64,000 nucleotides of DNA from Oryzisolibacter sp. LB2S. Lineage in GTDB: Bacteria; Pseudomonadota; Gammaproteobacteria; Burkholderiales; Burkholderiaceae_C. Location of the stretch: the NCBI RefSeq assembly GCF_040732315.1, contig NZ_CP160388.1:2942494-3006493 (forward strand). Reading direction: 5' to 3'. Below the pieces are notes generated by a model. It saw nothing but the letters and a program-made list of their open reading frames with translations. It was not told the DNA's origin and did no database searches. Shown here piece by piece: positions 1 through 7,797 of this stretch. Position numbers and translations under genes: made by a program. Position 1 is the first letter of the stretch. The number at the start of each line of letters is the position of its first letter.

Positions 1-490
1 CCTGCGTGGACACCACGGCCAGCAGCCAGGCCCCGCTGATGCCCTGGTCCAGCGTGGGCTTGTACCCGCGAATCGTGAAGGCCGTGAAGATGGTGTAGGT
101 GAGCAGCACCCACAGCAGCGCCGCCAGCGCCCACAGGGCAAAGCCCAGCGCCACATCGCCGAGCAGCACGATGGCCTGGCTCGCCAGAATGCCCGTGGCC
201 GCCACCATGGTGAAGTAGCCCATGCCGCGCGCGTGGTCCACCATGTCGCCAAAGAAGCGCCGCGGGTGGCGCCAGGCGCGCAGGCCGAACAGGGCCCAGA
301 GCACCAGATACTGCACGGCGTTGAGCGCCAGCAACGCGCGCGCCAGCAGAGGCCAGCCCTGCATGTCCGCCACAAGCGAGACAATGCCCGTGGCCATGAC
401 CAGGCCGAAATAGGCGGGCGAGAGCTCGCGCAGCCCGCCCTGCCCGCCCTGCCCGGCCTGCCCGGTCGATGTGGCGGCGGGCTCGCTCAA
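1..490 (-). CDS. TDT-family (TehA/SLAC1-like) transporter, partial
   Basis: This is the N-terminal 163 codons of a membrane protein that runs off the left edge of the window. The reverse strand reads ELSPAYFGLVMATGIVSLVA near the start, the characteristic opening of the tellurite-resistance/dicarboxylate transporter (TDT) family, followed by several hydrophobic segments. No ATG precedes the family signature. The likely start is the TTG at 490, which overlaps the selD stop in a TTGA, so the two genes are probably translationally coupled. TDT proteins export or take up small anions such as tellurite, C4-dicarboxylates or sulfite. Coupling to selD hints at an oxyanion substrate, but that is inference. 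The family call is good; the substrate is unknown. Confidence 0.75.
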   Translation of the reverse strand, partial: MSEPAATSTGQAGQGGQGGLRELSPAYFGLVMATGIVSLVADMQGWPLLARALLALNAVQYLVLWALFGLRAWRHPRRFFGDMVDHARGMGYFTMVAATGILASQAIVLLGDVALGFALWALAALLWVLLTYTIFTAFTIRGYKPTLDQGISGAWLLAVVSTQ

Positions 491-1557
491 CGCAGCTCCA
501 GCCGCGCCGGCCCGGCCTGCACGCCGCCGATGACCGCGGCATGGGCAAAGCCCTCGCGCGCGAAGATGGCCAGCACCTCATCCACGCTGTCAGGCGCACA
601 GGCCACGAGCAGCCCGCCCGAGGTCTGCGGGTCGGTGGCGATGGCCTGGACCGTGGCCGGCAGGCCTTCCGCCAGCCGCACGTCCGCGCCATAGCCGGCC
701 CAGTTGCGGCCGCTCGCGCCGGTCACGAAGCCCGCGGCGGCCAGCTCGGCCACGCCGGGCAGCAGCGGCACGCGCGCCCAGTCGATCTGCACCGTGGCCG
801 CGGCGCCGCGCGCCATTTCCAGTCCATGGCCGGCCAGGCCGAAGCCGGTCACATCGGTGATGGCGTGCACGCCGGGCAGCTCGGCCAGCAGCGGCCCGGG
901 GGTGTTCAAACGCGTGGTGCTCGCGATCATCTCGCGGTAATGCGACTCGGACAGCTGCTCTTTCTTGAGCGCCGCCGAGTACACGCCCACACCCAGCGGC
1001 TTGCCCAACACCAGCACATCGCCCGCGCGCGCGCCGGCGTTCCTGCGCACGCGCTCGGGGTGCACCAGGCCCATGGCGACGAGGCCGTAGATGGGCTCGA
1101 CCGAGTCGATCGTGTGCCCGCCCGCAATCGGTATGCCGGCGGCGCGGCATGTGTCCTGGCCGCCGCGCAGAATGGCGCCTATGACATCGAGCGGCAGCTG
1201 GTTCACGGGCATGGCCACCAGGGCCAGCGCCATGATGGGCCGCCCGCCCATGGCGTAGACGTCGCTCAGGGCATTGGTGGCGGCGATGCGGCCAAACTCG
1301 TAAGGGTCGTCCACGATGGGCATGAAGAAGTCCGTGGTCGCGACCAGCGCCTGGCTGTCGTTCAAGCGGTAGACGGCCGCGTCGTCCGCCGTCTCTATGC
1401 CCACCAGCAGCTCCGGCGGCATGAGGCCCGCGGCGCCGCTTTGCTGCAGGATCTGCGACAGCACGCCGGGCGCGATCTTGCAGCCGCAGCCGCCGCCATG
1501 CGACAGCGAGGTGAGACGGGGGACTGCGGAGGACACAGGGGACGCGGGGGCATTCAT
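487..1557 (-). CDS. selD: selenide, water dikinase
   Basis: SelD uses ATP to turn selenide into selenophosphate, the selenium donor for selenocysteine and for 2-selenouridine in tRNA. The protein (356 aa) has the glycine-rich catalytic stretch HGGGCGCK around residues 20-27 with Cys24, Cys26 and Lys27, followed by the AIRS-type ATP-binding body including DFFMPIVDDPYEFGRIAA and a C-terminal TSGGLL motif. Length fits the family (about 350 aa). The ATG at 1557 is preferred over an in-frame TTG at 1572. It is divergent from selU, 58 bp away, and coupled to a downstream TDT transporter. No selA or selB is present here, so within this window selenophosphate is linked only to tRNA selenation. Confidence 0.95.
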   Translation of the reverse strand: MNAPASPVSSAVPRLTSLSHGGGCGCKIAPGVLSQILQQSGAAGLMPPELLVGIETADDAAVYRLNDSQALVATTDFFMPIVDDPYEFGRIAATNALSDVYAMGGRPIMALALVAMPVNQLPLDVIGAILRGGQDTCRAAGIPIAGGHTIDSVEPIYGLVAMGLVHPERVRRNAGARAGDVLVLGKPLGVGVYSAALKKEQLSESHYREMIASTTRLNTPGPLLAELPGVHAITDVTGFGLAGHGLEMARGAAATVQIDWARVPLLPGVAELAAAGFVTGASGRNWAGYGADVRLAEGLPATVQAIATDPQTSGGLLVACAPDSVDEVLAIFAREGFAHAAVIGGVQAGPARLELR

Positions 1558-1615
1558 GGCGGTACGGGACAATCAGGGGTAGAAAAACCGCCGCATCATC
1601 CCAGATTCACCGCCC

Positions 1616-2665
1616 GTGTCCCACCACCGCCCCATACGCCCCGCCGACCGTCACGGCTTCGACGCCATCATCGACGCGCGCTCGCCCGCCGAGTTTGCCG
1701 AGGACCGCATCCCCGGCGCCATCAACTGCCCGGTGCTCGACGATGCCGAGCGCGCCACGGTCGGCACCATCTACGTGCAGCAGGGCGCGTTCGAGGCGCG
1801 GCGCGTGGGCGGTGCCATGGTCGCGGCGAATCTTGCGCGCCACCTGCGCGAGCAGTTCGCCGACAAGCCCCAGGGCTGGCGCCCGCTGATCTACTGCTGG
1901 CGCGGCGGCATGAGAAGCGGCTCCATGGTGCAGTGGCTGCGCCTCGTGGGCTGGGACGCGCAGCAGCTCGCGGGCGGCTACAAGGCCTTTCGCCGGCATG
2001 TGATGGATCAGATCGCGGCGCTGGTGCCGCGGCTTGACCTGCGCGTGCTCGTCGGCGCGACGGGCAGCGCCAAGACGCGCGTGCTGCACGCCCTGGCCAG
2101 CCAGGGCGCCCAGGTGCTGGACCTGGAGCATTGCGCGCGCCACAAGGGCTCGCTGCTGGGCCAGCTTCCCGGTGTGGCCCAGCCCTCGCAAAAGCATTTC
2201 GAGACCCAGATCGCCACGGCGCTCGAGGCCATGGACCTGACGCGCTCCGTCTACGTGGAGGGCGAGAGCGCGCGCATAGGCCGACTGTCCGTGCCCGTGC
2301 CGCTGGTGCAGCACCTGCGCGCGGCCGCCTGCATAGAGATCGAAGCCACGCCCGAGGAGCGCCTGGCCTACCTGCTGCGCGACTACGCCTATCTGGGCGA
2401 CGACCCCGAGGCCCTGGCGAGCCGCCTGGGCGCACTCACCGAGCTGCACGGAAAGGAGGTCGTGCAGCGCTGGCAGGGCTGGGCGCGCACGCGCGAGCTC
2501 GCCCCCCTGTTCGAGGAGCTGATGCGGCTGCACTACGACCCGCATTACGGACGCTCGCAGGCGCGCAACTTCGCGCGCTGGAACGAGCGCCAGCGCGTGG
2601 GCGCGCCGGACCTGTCGCCCGCGGGCATAGAGGCGCTGGCGCGGCAGGTGTTGGTTCTGGGGTGA
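1616..2665 (+). CDS. selU: tRNA 2-selenouridine synthase
   Basis: SelU (MnmH/YbbB) replaces the sulfur of wobble 2-thiouridine in tRNA with selenium, by way of a geranylated intermediate. The N-terminal rhodanese domain has the catalytic loop YCWRGGMRSG (Cys94). A P-loop domain follows with GATGSAKT. At 349 aa it is close to the usual family length. The start is a GTG at 1616. It is divergently paired with selD, its selenium-donor enzyme, and the short shared upstream region probably holds both promoters. A dispersed repeat copy and a small inverted repeat lie just after the stop. Confidence 0.95.
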   Translation: MSHHRPIRPADRHGFDAIIDARSPAEFAEDRIPGAINCPVLDDAERATVGTIYVQQGAFEARRVGGAMVAANLARHLREQFADKPQGWRPLIYCWRGGMRSGSMVQWLRLVGWDAQQLAGGYKAFRRHVMDQIAALVPRLDLRVLVGATGSAKTRVLHALASQGAQVLDLEHCARHKGSLLGQLPGVAQPSQKHFETQIATALEAMDLTRSVYVEGESARIGRLSVPVPLVQHLRAAACIEIEATPEERLAYLLRDYAYLGDDPEALASRLGALTELHGKEVVQRWQGWARTRELAPLFEELMRLHYDPHYGRSQARNFARWNERQRVGAPDLSPAGIEALARQVLVLG

Positions 2666-2675
2666 TATCCGGAAC

Positions 2676-2730
2676 AAAATCCGCCGCTTCCCCAATACCA
2701 GAAAGCGCTGACAGCTACTCTTTTTGATTC
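2676..2730 (+). repeat. Dispersed cagctat repeat, copy 1
   Basis: Member of a family of roughly 55-bp intergenic repeats of the form aa-rich, (c)cgc-ttcc, short variable loop, aagcgct-gacagcta-t-rich. It follows selU directly. Seven further copies lie in the window, near 7212, 19441, 25181, 31485, 38186, 60476 and 63655, all in the same orientation. Confidence 0.7.
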
Positions 2731-2790
2731 AGCGCCCTTCGCTCTCGTGCCGCCGGCGGGGCCAGGCCCGCCCCTCGGCAATGAGCGCGT

Positions 2791-2813
2791 AAATTGGGGT
2801 CAGATTCCAATTT
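2791..2813. repeat. Small inverted repeat (AAATTGG / CCAATTT)
   Basis: A perfect 7-bp inverted repeat, AAATTGG and CCAATTT, encloses the core ggtcagatt and is followed by extra T residues on the plus strand. The motif resembles REP-like elements associated with IS200-type TnpA-REP transposases (inference). The hairpin followed by T residues could also serve as a weak terminator downstream of selU. The rest of 2666-2924 shows no gene. Confidence 0.45.
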
Positions 2814-2924
2814 TTCTGCTCGCCGGAATGCGGTGGCCTGCCCCTCGACAGCCCCGACGCGAATGCCCCCACTCGGACATCCTCAGTTAGTCTTCCATTT
2901 CACAGAACCAAGGAAGGAAACCCC

Positions 2925-3512
2925 GTGAAGTTGAAGATGGCCCCGAATTCGGGTTTTGCGATCCTGCTGCGCTCGCCCTGGTGGGTCAGCTTCGTCATTG
3001 CCGGAGCCATCGTGCTGGCCTGCGGCGCGCTGCTGCCGGCCGATGTCGCGCCGTTTGCCGCCATCGGTGCGCTGCCCATCGTGGTCGTGGGCTGCATCGC
3101 CGCCTGGCGCCAGTGGCTCGCCCCCGGCTCGGCGCGCGTGCAGTCCGCGCTCGATGCCGCGGCCGCCATGCCATGGCGCGACTTTGCCGATCTGCTCGAG
3201 CACGCCTGGAGCGCAGAGGGCCATGCGGTGGAGCGCCTGAGCGGCACACAGGCCGACCTGCGCATTACCCGCGGCGAGCAGACGCTGCTCGTGGCCGCAC
3301 GCCGCTACAAGGCCGCGAGCCATGGCGTGGAGCCGCTGCGCGCGCTGCAGGCCGAGGTGCAGCAGCGGGGTGCGCGCACCGGTGTGTATGTGGTGCTGCA
3401 GGGCCAGGTGAGCGAGCAGGCGCGCGGCTTTGCGCGTGACCAAGGCCTGGCGCTGCTCGAGGGTGAGGCGCTCGCCGCGCTGCTGCTCAAGGCCCCGGCG
3501 CGCAGGACATAG
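2925..3512 (+). CDS. Membrane-anchored Mrr-like restriction endonuclease-fold protein
   Basis: Residues 17-36 and 44-61 form two hydrophobic segments. Residues 80-190 fit the Mrr-type nuclease fold (WRDFADLLEHAW..EGHAVERL, then ADLRI). In active Mrr proteins the fold carries D and QxK. Here Asp111 is kept, but the strand that should read VQCKRWK reads VAARRYK, so Gln becomes Ala and Lys becomes Arg. The nuclease is probably weak or dead, or uses shifted residues. The GTG at 2925 is preceded by a good Shine-Dalgarno (aaggaagg). The patatin gene starts 28 bp downstream, suggesting a two-gene unit. No methylase is adjacent. A role in DNA quality control is possible but unproven. Confidence 0.7.
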   Translation: MKLKMAPNSGFAILLRSPWWVSFVIAGAIVLACGALLPADVAPFAAIGALPIVVVGCIAAWRQWLAPGSARVQSALDAAAAMPWRDFADLLEHAWSAEGHAVERLSGTQADLRITRGEQTLLVAARRYKAASHGVEPLRALQAEVQQRGARTGVYVVLQGQVSEQARGFARDQGLALLEGEALAALLLKAPARRT

Positions 3513-3540
3513 GCGCTGCACGGACACGGACGCCGCCGCC

Positions 3541-4797
3541 ATGGCCACCACCGCCTCGCCCATCGCCACCACAGCCCTGGTGCTCACGGGCGGCGGCGCG
3601 CGCGCGGCCTACCAGGTGGGCGTGCTGCAGGCGGTTGCCGGGCTGCGCGCGGCCTGCGGCCATGTGCATGGCCCGGCGCCCTTTGCCATCTACAGCGGCA
3701 CCTCGGCGGGCGCGATCAACGCAGCCGCCCTGGCCTGCGGCGCGGACCACTTCGACCACGCGGTGCGCGGCATCGCGCGCGTGTGGGCGCATTTCCACGC
3801 GGCCCAGGTCTATCACGCGGACTCGCTGCACGTGATGCGGCGCGGCGCGCACTGGCTCACGCTGCTGTCCCTGGGCTGGGCGCTCACGCGCTGGCGGCAT
3901 GTCCACCCGCATTCGCTGCTCAACAACGCGCCGCTCGGAGAGCTCCTGGAGCGGCTGGTGCCCGTGCAGCGCGTGCCGCACCTGATCCGCGAGGGCCATC
4001 TGCGCGCACTGGTCGTGACGGCGTCGAGCTACCACTCGGGCCAGCATGTGGCGTTCTTCGACGCGGGCGACGCGCAGCGGCCCTGGGCGCGCTCGCTGCG
4101 CATGTCTGCGCGCGGACCCATCACGCAGCAGCATCTGCTGGCCTCGTCGGCCATCCCCCTGGTGTTTCCGGCCGCGGCACTGCCCATCGACGGGCACACC
4201 GAGTATTTCGGCGATGGCTCCATGCGCCAGACCGCGCCGCTGGCGCCCGCCATCCACCTGGGGGCGGACCGGCTGATGGTGGTCGGTACGAGCCGCGCCT
4301 ACGAACCACCTCCACCATGCCCGCCGGGCACCCGCCAGCCCTACCCATCCCTGGCTCAGGTCGCGGGCCATGCGCTGTCCAACATCTTTCTGGATGCGCT
4401 GTCCTCGGACATCGAGCACCTGCAGCACATCAACGAGCTGCTGGCGCTGCGCACACCCGAGGAGCGCGCACATGGCCCGCTGCGCCCGCTCGAGCTGCTC
4501 GTGATGCTGCCCTCGCGCAGCATCGACGACATTGCCGCACGCCACATAGCCGATCTGCCGCGCAGCATCCGCACCCTGCTCGGTGCCCTCGGGGTCAAGG
4601 CCGCTCCAGCGGGCCCGCGCAGCGACAGCAGCGGCAACAACGGCGCCCTGGTCAGCTATCTGCTGTTCGAGCGCGCCTTCACCCGCGAACTCATGGCGCT
4701 GGGCCGCAGCGACACCCTGGCGCGACGCGGCGAGGTCTGCGCCTTCTTCGGCTGGCACGACCGCGGTGATCCGGTGCGCATGGCCTGCTACGCCTGA
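3541..4797 (+). CDS. Patatin-like phospholipase
   Basis: Predicted acyl hydrolase of 418 aa. It has the oxyanion-hole motif GGGARAAY (residues 17-24), the nucleophile elbow GTSAG with Ser55, and the dyad aspartate in FGDGSM (Asp225), which is the complete patatin active site. No signal peptide is visible, so it is probably cytoplasmic or membrane-associated. The ATG at 3541 directly precedes the conserved domain; upstream in-frame codons overlap the preceding gene and are unlikely to be used. The extended C-terminal part, with LEHLQHINELLAL-like helices, is seen in the larger bacterial patatins that act on phospholipids. The physiological substrate is unknown. Confidence 0.85.
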   Translation: MATTASPIATTALVLTGGGARAAYQVGVLQAVAGLRAACGHVHGPAPFAIYSGTSAGAINAAALACGADHFDHAVRGIARVWAHFHAAQVYHADSLHVMRRGAHWLTLLSLGWALTRWRHVHPHSLLNNAPLGELLERLVPVQRVPHLIREGHLRALVVTASSYHSGQHVAFFDAGDAQRPWARSLRMSARGPITQQHLLASSAIPLVFPAAALPIDGHTEYFGDGSMRQTAPLAPAIHLGADRLMVVGTSRAYEPPPPCPPGTRQPYPSLAQVAGHALSNIFLDALSSDIEHLQHINELLALRTPEERAHGPLRPLELLVMLPSRSIDDIAARHIADLPRSIRTLLGALGVKAAPAGPRSDSSGNNGALVSYLLFERAFTRELMALGRSDTLARRGEVCAFFGWHDRGDPVRMACYA

Positions 4798-4861
4798 ACC
4801 CCTTTGTTGAACATCGCGCGCGATGGCCACGCGAGTGTGCGGTTACCATTCGAGGTTTATC

Positions 4862-4876
4862 AACATGTAACATGTT
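4862..4876. promoter_or_regulatory. Perfect 15-bp palindrome upstream of TonB receptor
   Basis: AACATGTAACATGTT is a perfect inverted repeat of 7 bp around a single central A. It ends 9 bp before the receptor start codon. Its position and symmetry suit an operator for a dimeric regulator or a small hairpin in the translation-initiation region. No cognate regulator is identified. Confidence 0.45.
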
Positions 4877-4885
4877 TGGCTGCGC

Positions 4886-7135
4886 ATGCAACAACGGTTT
4901 TACGTCGTGGCGGGTATGCTGGGTTTCCTGGGCCTGACGGCCCAGCCGTTGTGGGCGCAGGACTCGCTCGAAGCCGACGCCCAGCGCCTGGTCGAACTGT
5001 CGCTGCAGGACCTGATAGCAACGCCGGTGGTGACGGCCTCGCGCCAGCAGGAAACGCGCGACCAGACTCCGGCCCAGATCATGGTCATCACGCGCGCGCA
5101 GATCCGCGAACGCCGCTACAGGAATCTGGCCGATCTGCTGCAGGACTTGCCCGGCACGGACTGGCAGGGTGCGACCAAGTCGTCGCAGTTCAACCAGTTC
5201 GCGGTCCAGGGCTATGTGGGCCCGAACAAACTGCTGGTGCTGATGGACGGCGTGCGCATAGGTGCGCCCGCGGGCGGCAACTACCCCGTGGCGAACAATC
5301 TGGCGCTGTACATGGCCAGACAGGTCGAGGTGCTCTACGGCCCTGCGGCCGCGCTCTACGGCGCCGATGCCGTGGCCGGCGTGGTCAACATCATCACCGA
5401 CGCCGGCCGTGGGCCGCAGGGCTCGTGGGCATCACTGGGCACGGGGCGCTTCGGCCACCGCGAGGGCAGCTTCTTCACCGGCCTGGACCAGGCCGGTGAC
5501 CTGCACCTGTCGCTCGGCGGACACTGGCAGCGCGCGGACCGCGCACCGCTGGACAGGTATTACCCGCGTGACTTCGCCGCCGTACCCGCGGTGGTCCATG
5601 GCCAGACCGTCATCCCGGCCGGCCAGCGCGAGGCCTATGCGGGCAACACCGCAAGCCACAGCCTGTATGCGCGCGCCGATTGGCGTGACGACCTCACGCT
5701 GGGGTGGTTTCGCCACAGCTTCACCGGCCTGACGAGTACCGGCGATCCGCCGGCGATGGCCCGCTACCTGACCTCGTCGCAGTGGCAGCCGACGTCCGAC
5801 ACCTTCCATGGCCGCTGGAAGTTCAGGCCCGCGCCGGACATGGAGGCACAGCTGCTGCTGGACCATTCGCACACGGAGGTCGATCCCAGGGCGCGCTACA
5901 ACAACACCTACACCAGATACCAGGACAGCTATTCCTACGAGCTGGGCGAGCGCACCGGAATTGAGCAGAGCCTGCACTGGCGCATCGACGACCGCCAGCA
6001 GCTGCAGGCCGGCCTGGGCTGGCAGAAGTACCGCGCCGTGGAAGCAGCATCGCTGGCCGTGCCCTACGACACCGGCAAGTCCGCGCATGACCAGGGGCTG
6101 TACTACCCGAACACCACGTTGCCGGCGCAGATCCACGACGCCGCCTTCCACAATCTCTCGGCCTATGCGCAACTGCATTCGCAGTGGAGCGACGCCCTGA
6201 GCACCAGCGTCGGCCTGCGCGTCGATCGCCACAGCCGCTATGGGTCGGCCGTCAACCCGCGCCTGGGCATGGTCTACAAGCCGCAGGAGCGGCATGTGTT
6301 CAAGCTGCTCTATGGCGAAGCGTTTCGCGTGCCCTCGCCCGAGGAAAGCCTGGGCGCGCACGGCCGCTTCGACGGCAGCATGGACGCACAGGGCAACTAC
6401 ATAGGCACGAACTTTCGCGTCTCCAACCCCGACCTGAGGCCGGAAAAGTCCCGCACCATCAGCGCCGCCTGGGACTGGCGCCCCACGCCCAGCCTGAACC
6501 TGGTGACGCATGCCTACCACAGTCGCATCACCAACCTGATCGTCACCCAGCAGTCGGGCAACGTGCACGCGATTCCGGGCGCCATCCTGATCCGCCCGGA
6601 AACCAAGGGCAACGCGGGCCGCCAATGGCAACAGGGGCTGGACCTGTCCCTGCAATGGCGCTTTCGCCTCGCAGGCGACTGGGCCGGCGAACTGTGGGGC
6701 AGCGCCAGCTGGATCCACGGCCGCATCGACGAGGGCAATGGCGTGGACTGGGAGATCCCCTACGTGGCACGCCACAAGCTCAAGCTCGGCACCACGCTGC
6801 GCTGGCGCGACCGCTTCAGCATCACGCCCCGGATCCACTGGAGCGGCGATGTGACGAACGGACGCAAGAGGCCTCCTTCCGACCCGCTGCTGCCCCAGGG
6901 CGCATGCCGCAGCAGCACCATGCCCCCGGCACGCTGCAGCACACCGGGCTACACGCTCGTCGATCTGCACCTGGGCTGGCACAGGCTGCTCGGCGGCCGC
7001 GCCACGCTGTGGCTCGACGTGTACAACCTGCTGGACCGGCGCTACTACGCGGCGGGCGGCGCGGGTGAACGCACCTTCTGGGACACGCCGCAGCAGCCAC
7101 GCACCTGGGCGCTGTCGCTGGACTACCGCTTCTGA
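4886..7135 (+). CDS. TonB-dependent outer membrane receptor
   Basis: 749-aa outer membrane receptor. A signal peptide at about 1-25 ends in PLWAQ. The plug domain (around 45-165) contains [21 protein letters not shown] and the [10 protein letters not shown] and [13 protein letters not shown] motifs. A long beta-barrel follows and ends in an aromatic residue (LDYRF), as expected for Bam-dependent insertion. The ligand is not evident. It heads a run of four genes with a YfiR-like protein, a hybrid kinase and a GGDEF regulator, so it may supply a substrate or signal to that pathway. No Fur box is obvious upstream. A palindrome lies just before the start, and the Shine-Dalgarno is weak. Confidence 0.9.
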   Translation: MQQRFYVVAGMLGFLGLTAQPLWAQDSLEADAQRLVELSLQDLIATPVVTASRQQETRDQTPAQIMVITRAQIRERRYRNLADLLQDLPGTDWQGATKSSQFNQFAVQGYVGPNKLLVLMDGVRIGAPAGGNYPVANNLALYMARQVEVLYGPAAALYGADAVAGVVNIITDAGRGPQGSWASLGTGRFGHREGSFFTGLDQAGDLHLSLGGHWQRADRAPLDRYYPRDFAAVPAVVHGQTVIPAGQREAYAGNTASHSLYARADWRDDLTLGWFRHSFTGLTSTGDPPAMARYLTSSQWQPTSDTFHGRWKFRPAPDMEAQLLLDHSHTEVDPRARYNNTYTRYQDSYSYELGERTGIEQSLHWRIDDRQQLQAGLGWQKYRAVEAASLAVPYDTGKSAHDQGLYYPNTTLPAQIHDAAFHNLSAYAQLHSQWSDALSTSVGLRVDRHSRYGSAVNPRLGMVYKPQERHVFKLLYGEAFRVPSPEESLGAHGRFDGSMDAQGNYIGTNFRVSNPDLRPEKSRTISAAWDWRPTPSLNLVTHAYHSRITNLIVTQQSGNVHAIPGAILIRPETKGNAGRQWQQGLDLSLQWRFRLAGDWAGELWGSASWIHGRIDEGNGVDWEIPYVARHKLKLGTTLRWRDRFSITPRIHWSGDVTNGRKRPPSDPLLPQGACRSSTMPPARCSTPGYTLVDLHLGWHRLLGGRATLWLDVYNLLDRRYYAAGGAGERTFWDTPQQPRTWALSLDYRF

Positions 7136-7211
7136 CCATGGCACGGCCAACGCCCTCGGGCCAGGTCCCGATCCGCCAGCCCATGCCGCCGCACGGCATG
7201 CAAGCCATATT

Positions 7212-7266
7212 GGCAAAAATGCCCTCCAGCGCTTGCCTGACATACGTGAGCAGCTATCAAAAATTG
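7212..7266 (+). repeat. Dispersed cagctat repeat, copy 2 (inside the 5' end of an open frame)
   Basis: The copy reads aaaatgccctccagcgcttgc, then a short spacer, then gagcagctatcaaaaatt. It lies within the long frame of the YfiR-like gene, upstream of or overlapping the signal peptide, which argues that the true start of that gene is inside or after the repeat. Confidence 0.65.
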
Positions 7267-7797
7267 CTGTGCCACCTCACGCTCACGGCCCTCATGCTGA
7301 TGCTGCTGACGGGCGGGGCACGGGCACAGCCGGCACCCGTGCCGGAATACGCCGTCAAGTCCGCGCTGCTGTACAAGCTGCCACGCTTCGTCTATCTGCC
7401 GCGTCCGGAGGGCGGCACGCGCATCCAGATGTGCGTGCTGGGCAAGAACCCATTTGGCGGCGCGCTGGCGCGGCTCGCGCAGTCGCCCATCGATGGGCGC
7501 AGCGTGCAGCTGCTGCAGCCCGAGCGGGCGGACCAGGCGCTGGACTGCGACTTCGTCTTCATCGCGCGCAGCGAGAGCGCGCAACTGCGCTCGATACTGG
7601 CCACGCTGGATTGGGCGCCGGTGGTCACGGTCTCGGACATCGAGGGCTTCGCGCGTGCCGGCGGCATGGTCGAGCTGGCCCTGCATCCCGACGACGGCGA
7701 GTCGCTGTCCATTCTGATCAACCGCCGGGCCGCGCAGGCGCACAACATCCGTTTCAATGCGCAGCTGCTGCGCCTGGCCAGGATCGTCGAGCCATGA
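7246..7797 (+). CDS. YfiR-family (DUF4154) periplasmic protein
   Basis: Proteins of the YfiR/DUF4154 family are small periplasmic proteins that, in Pseudomonas, restrain a membrane diguanylate cyclase in response to redox or envelope signals. Visible signatures are [66 protein letters not shown] and [11 protein letters not shown]. The frame is open from 7138, but a dispersed repeat crosses 7212-7266. The GTG at 7246 gives a normal signal peptide ([21 protein letters not shown]); ATG 7198 and ATG 7138 are alternatives. The stop overlaps the kinase start in an ATGA, so the two are coupled. It probably presents a periplasmic signal to the adjacent hybrid kinase. Confidence 0.8.
   Translation: MSSYQKLLCHLTLTALMLMLLTGGARAQPAPVPEYAVKSALLYKLPRFVYLPRPEGGTRIQMCVLGKNPFGGALARLAQSPIDGRSVQLLQPERADQALDCDFVFIARSESAQLRSILATLDWAPVVTVSDIEGFARAGGMVELALHPDDGESLSILINRRAAQAHNIRFNAQLLRLARIVEP

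Noticed and set aside
3430-3540. N-terminal extension of the patatin protein overlapping the Mrr-like gene
   Set aside because: Arg/Ser-rich shadow sequence. The conserved patatin domain begins just after ATG 3541.
7138-7245. N-terminal extension of the YfiR-like protein from ATG 7138
   Set aside because: The extension is low in conserved residues, contains a dispersed repeat and would bury the signal peptide; a start at GTG 7246 is favoured, though not proven.
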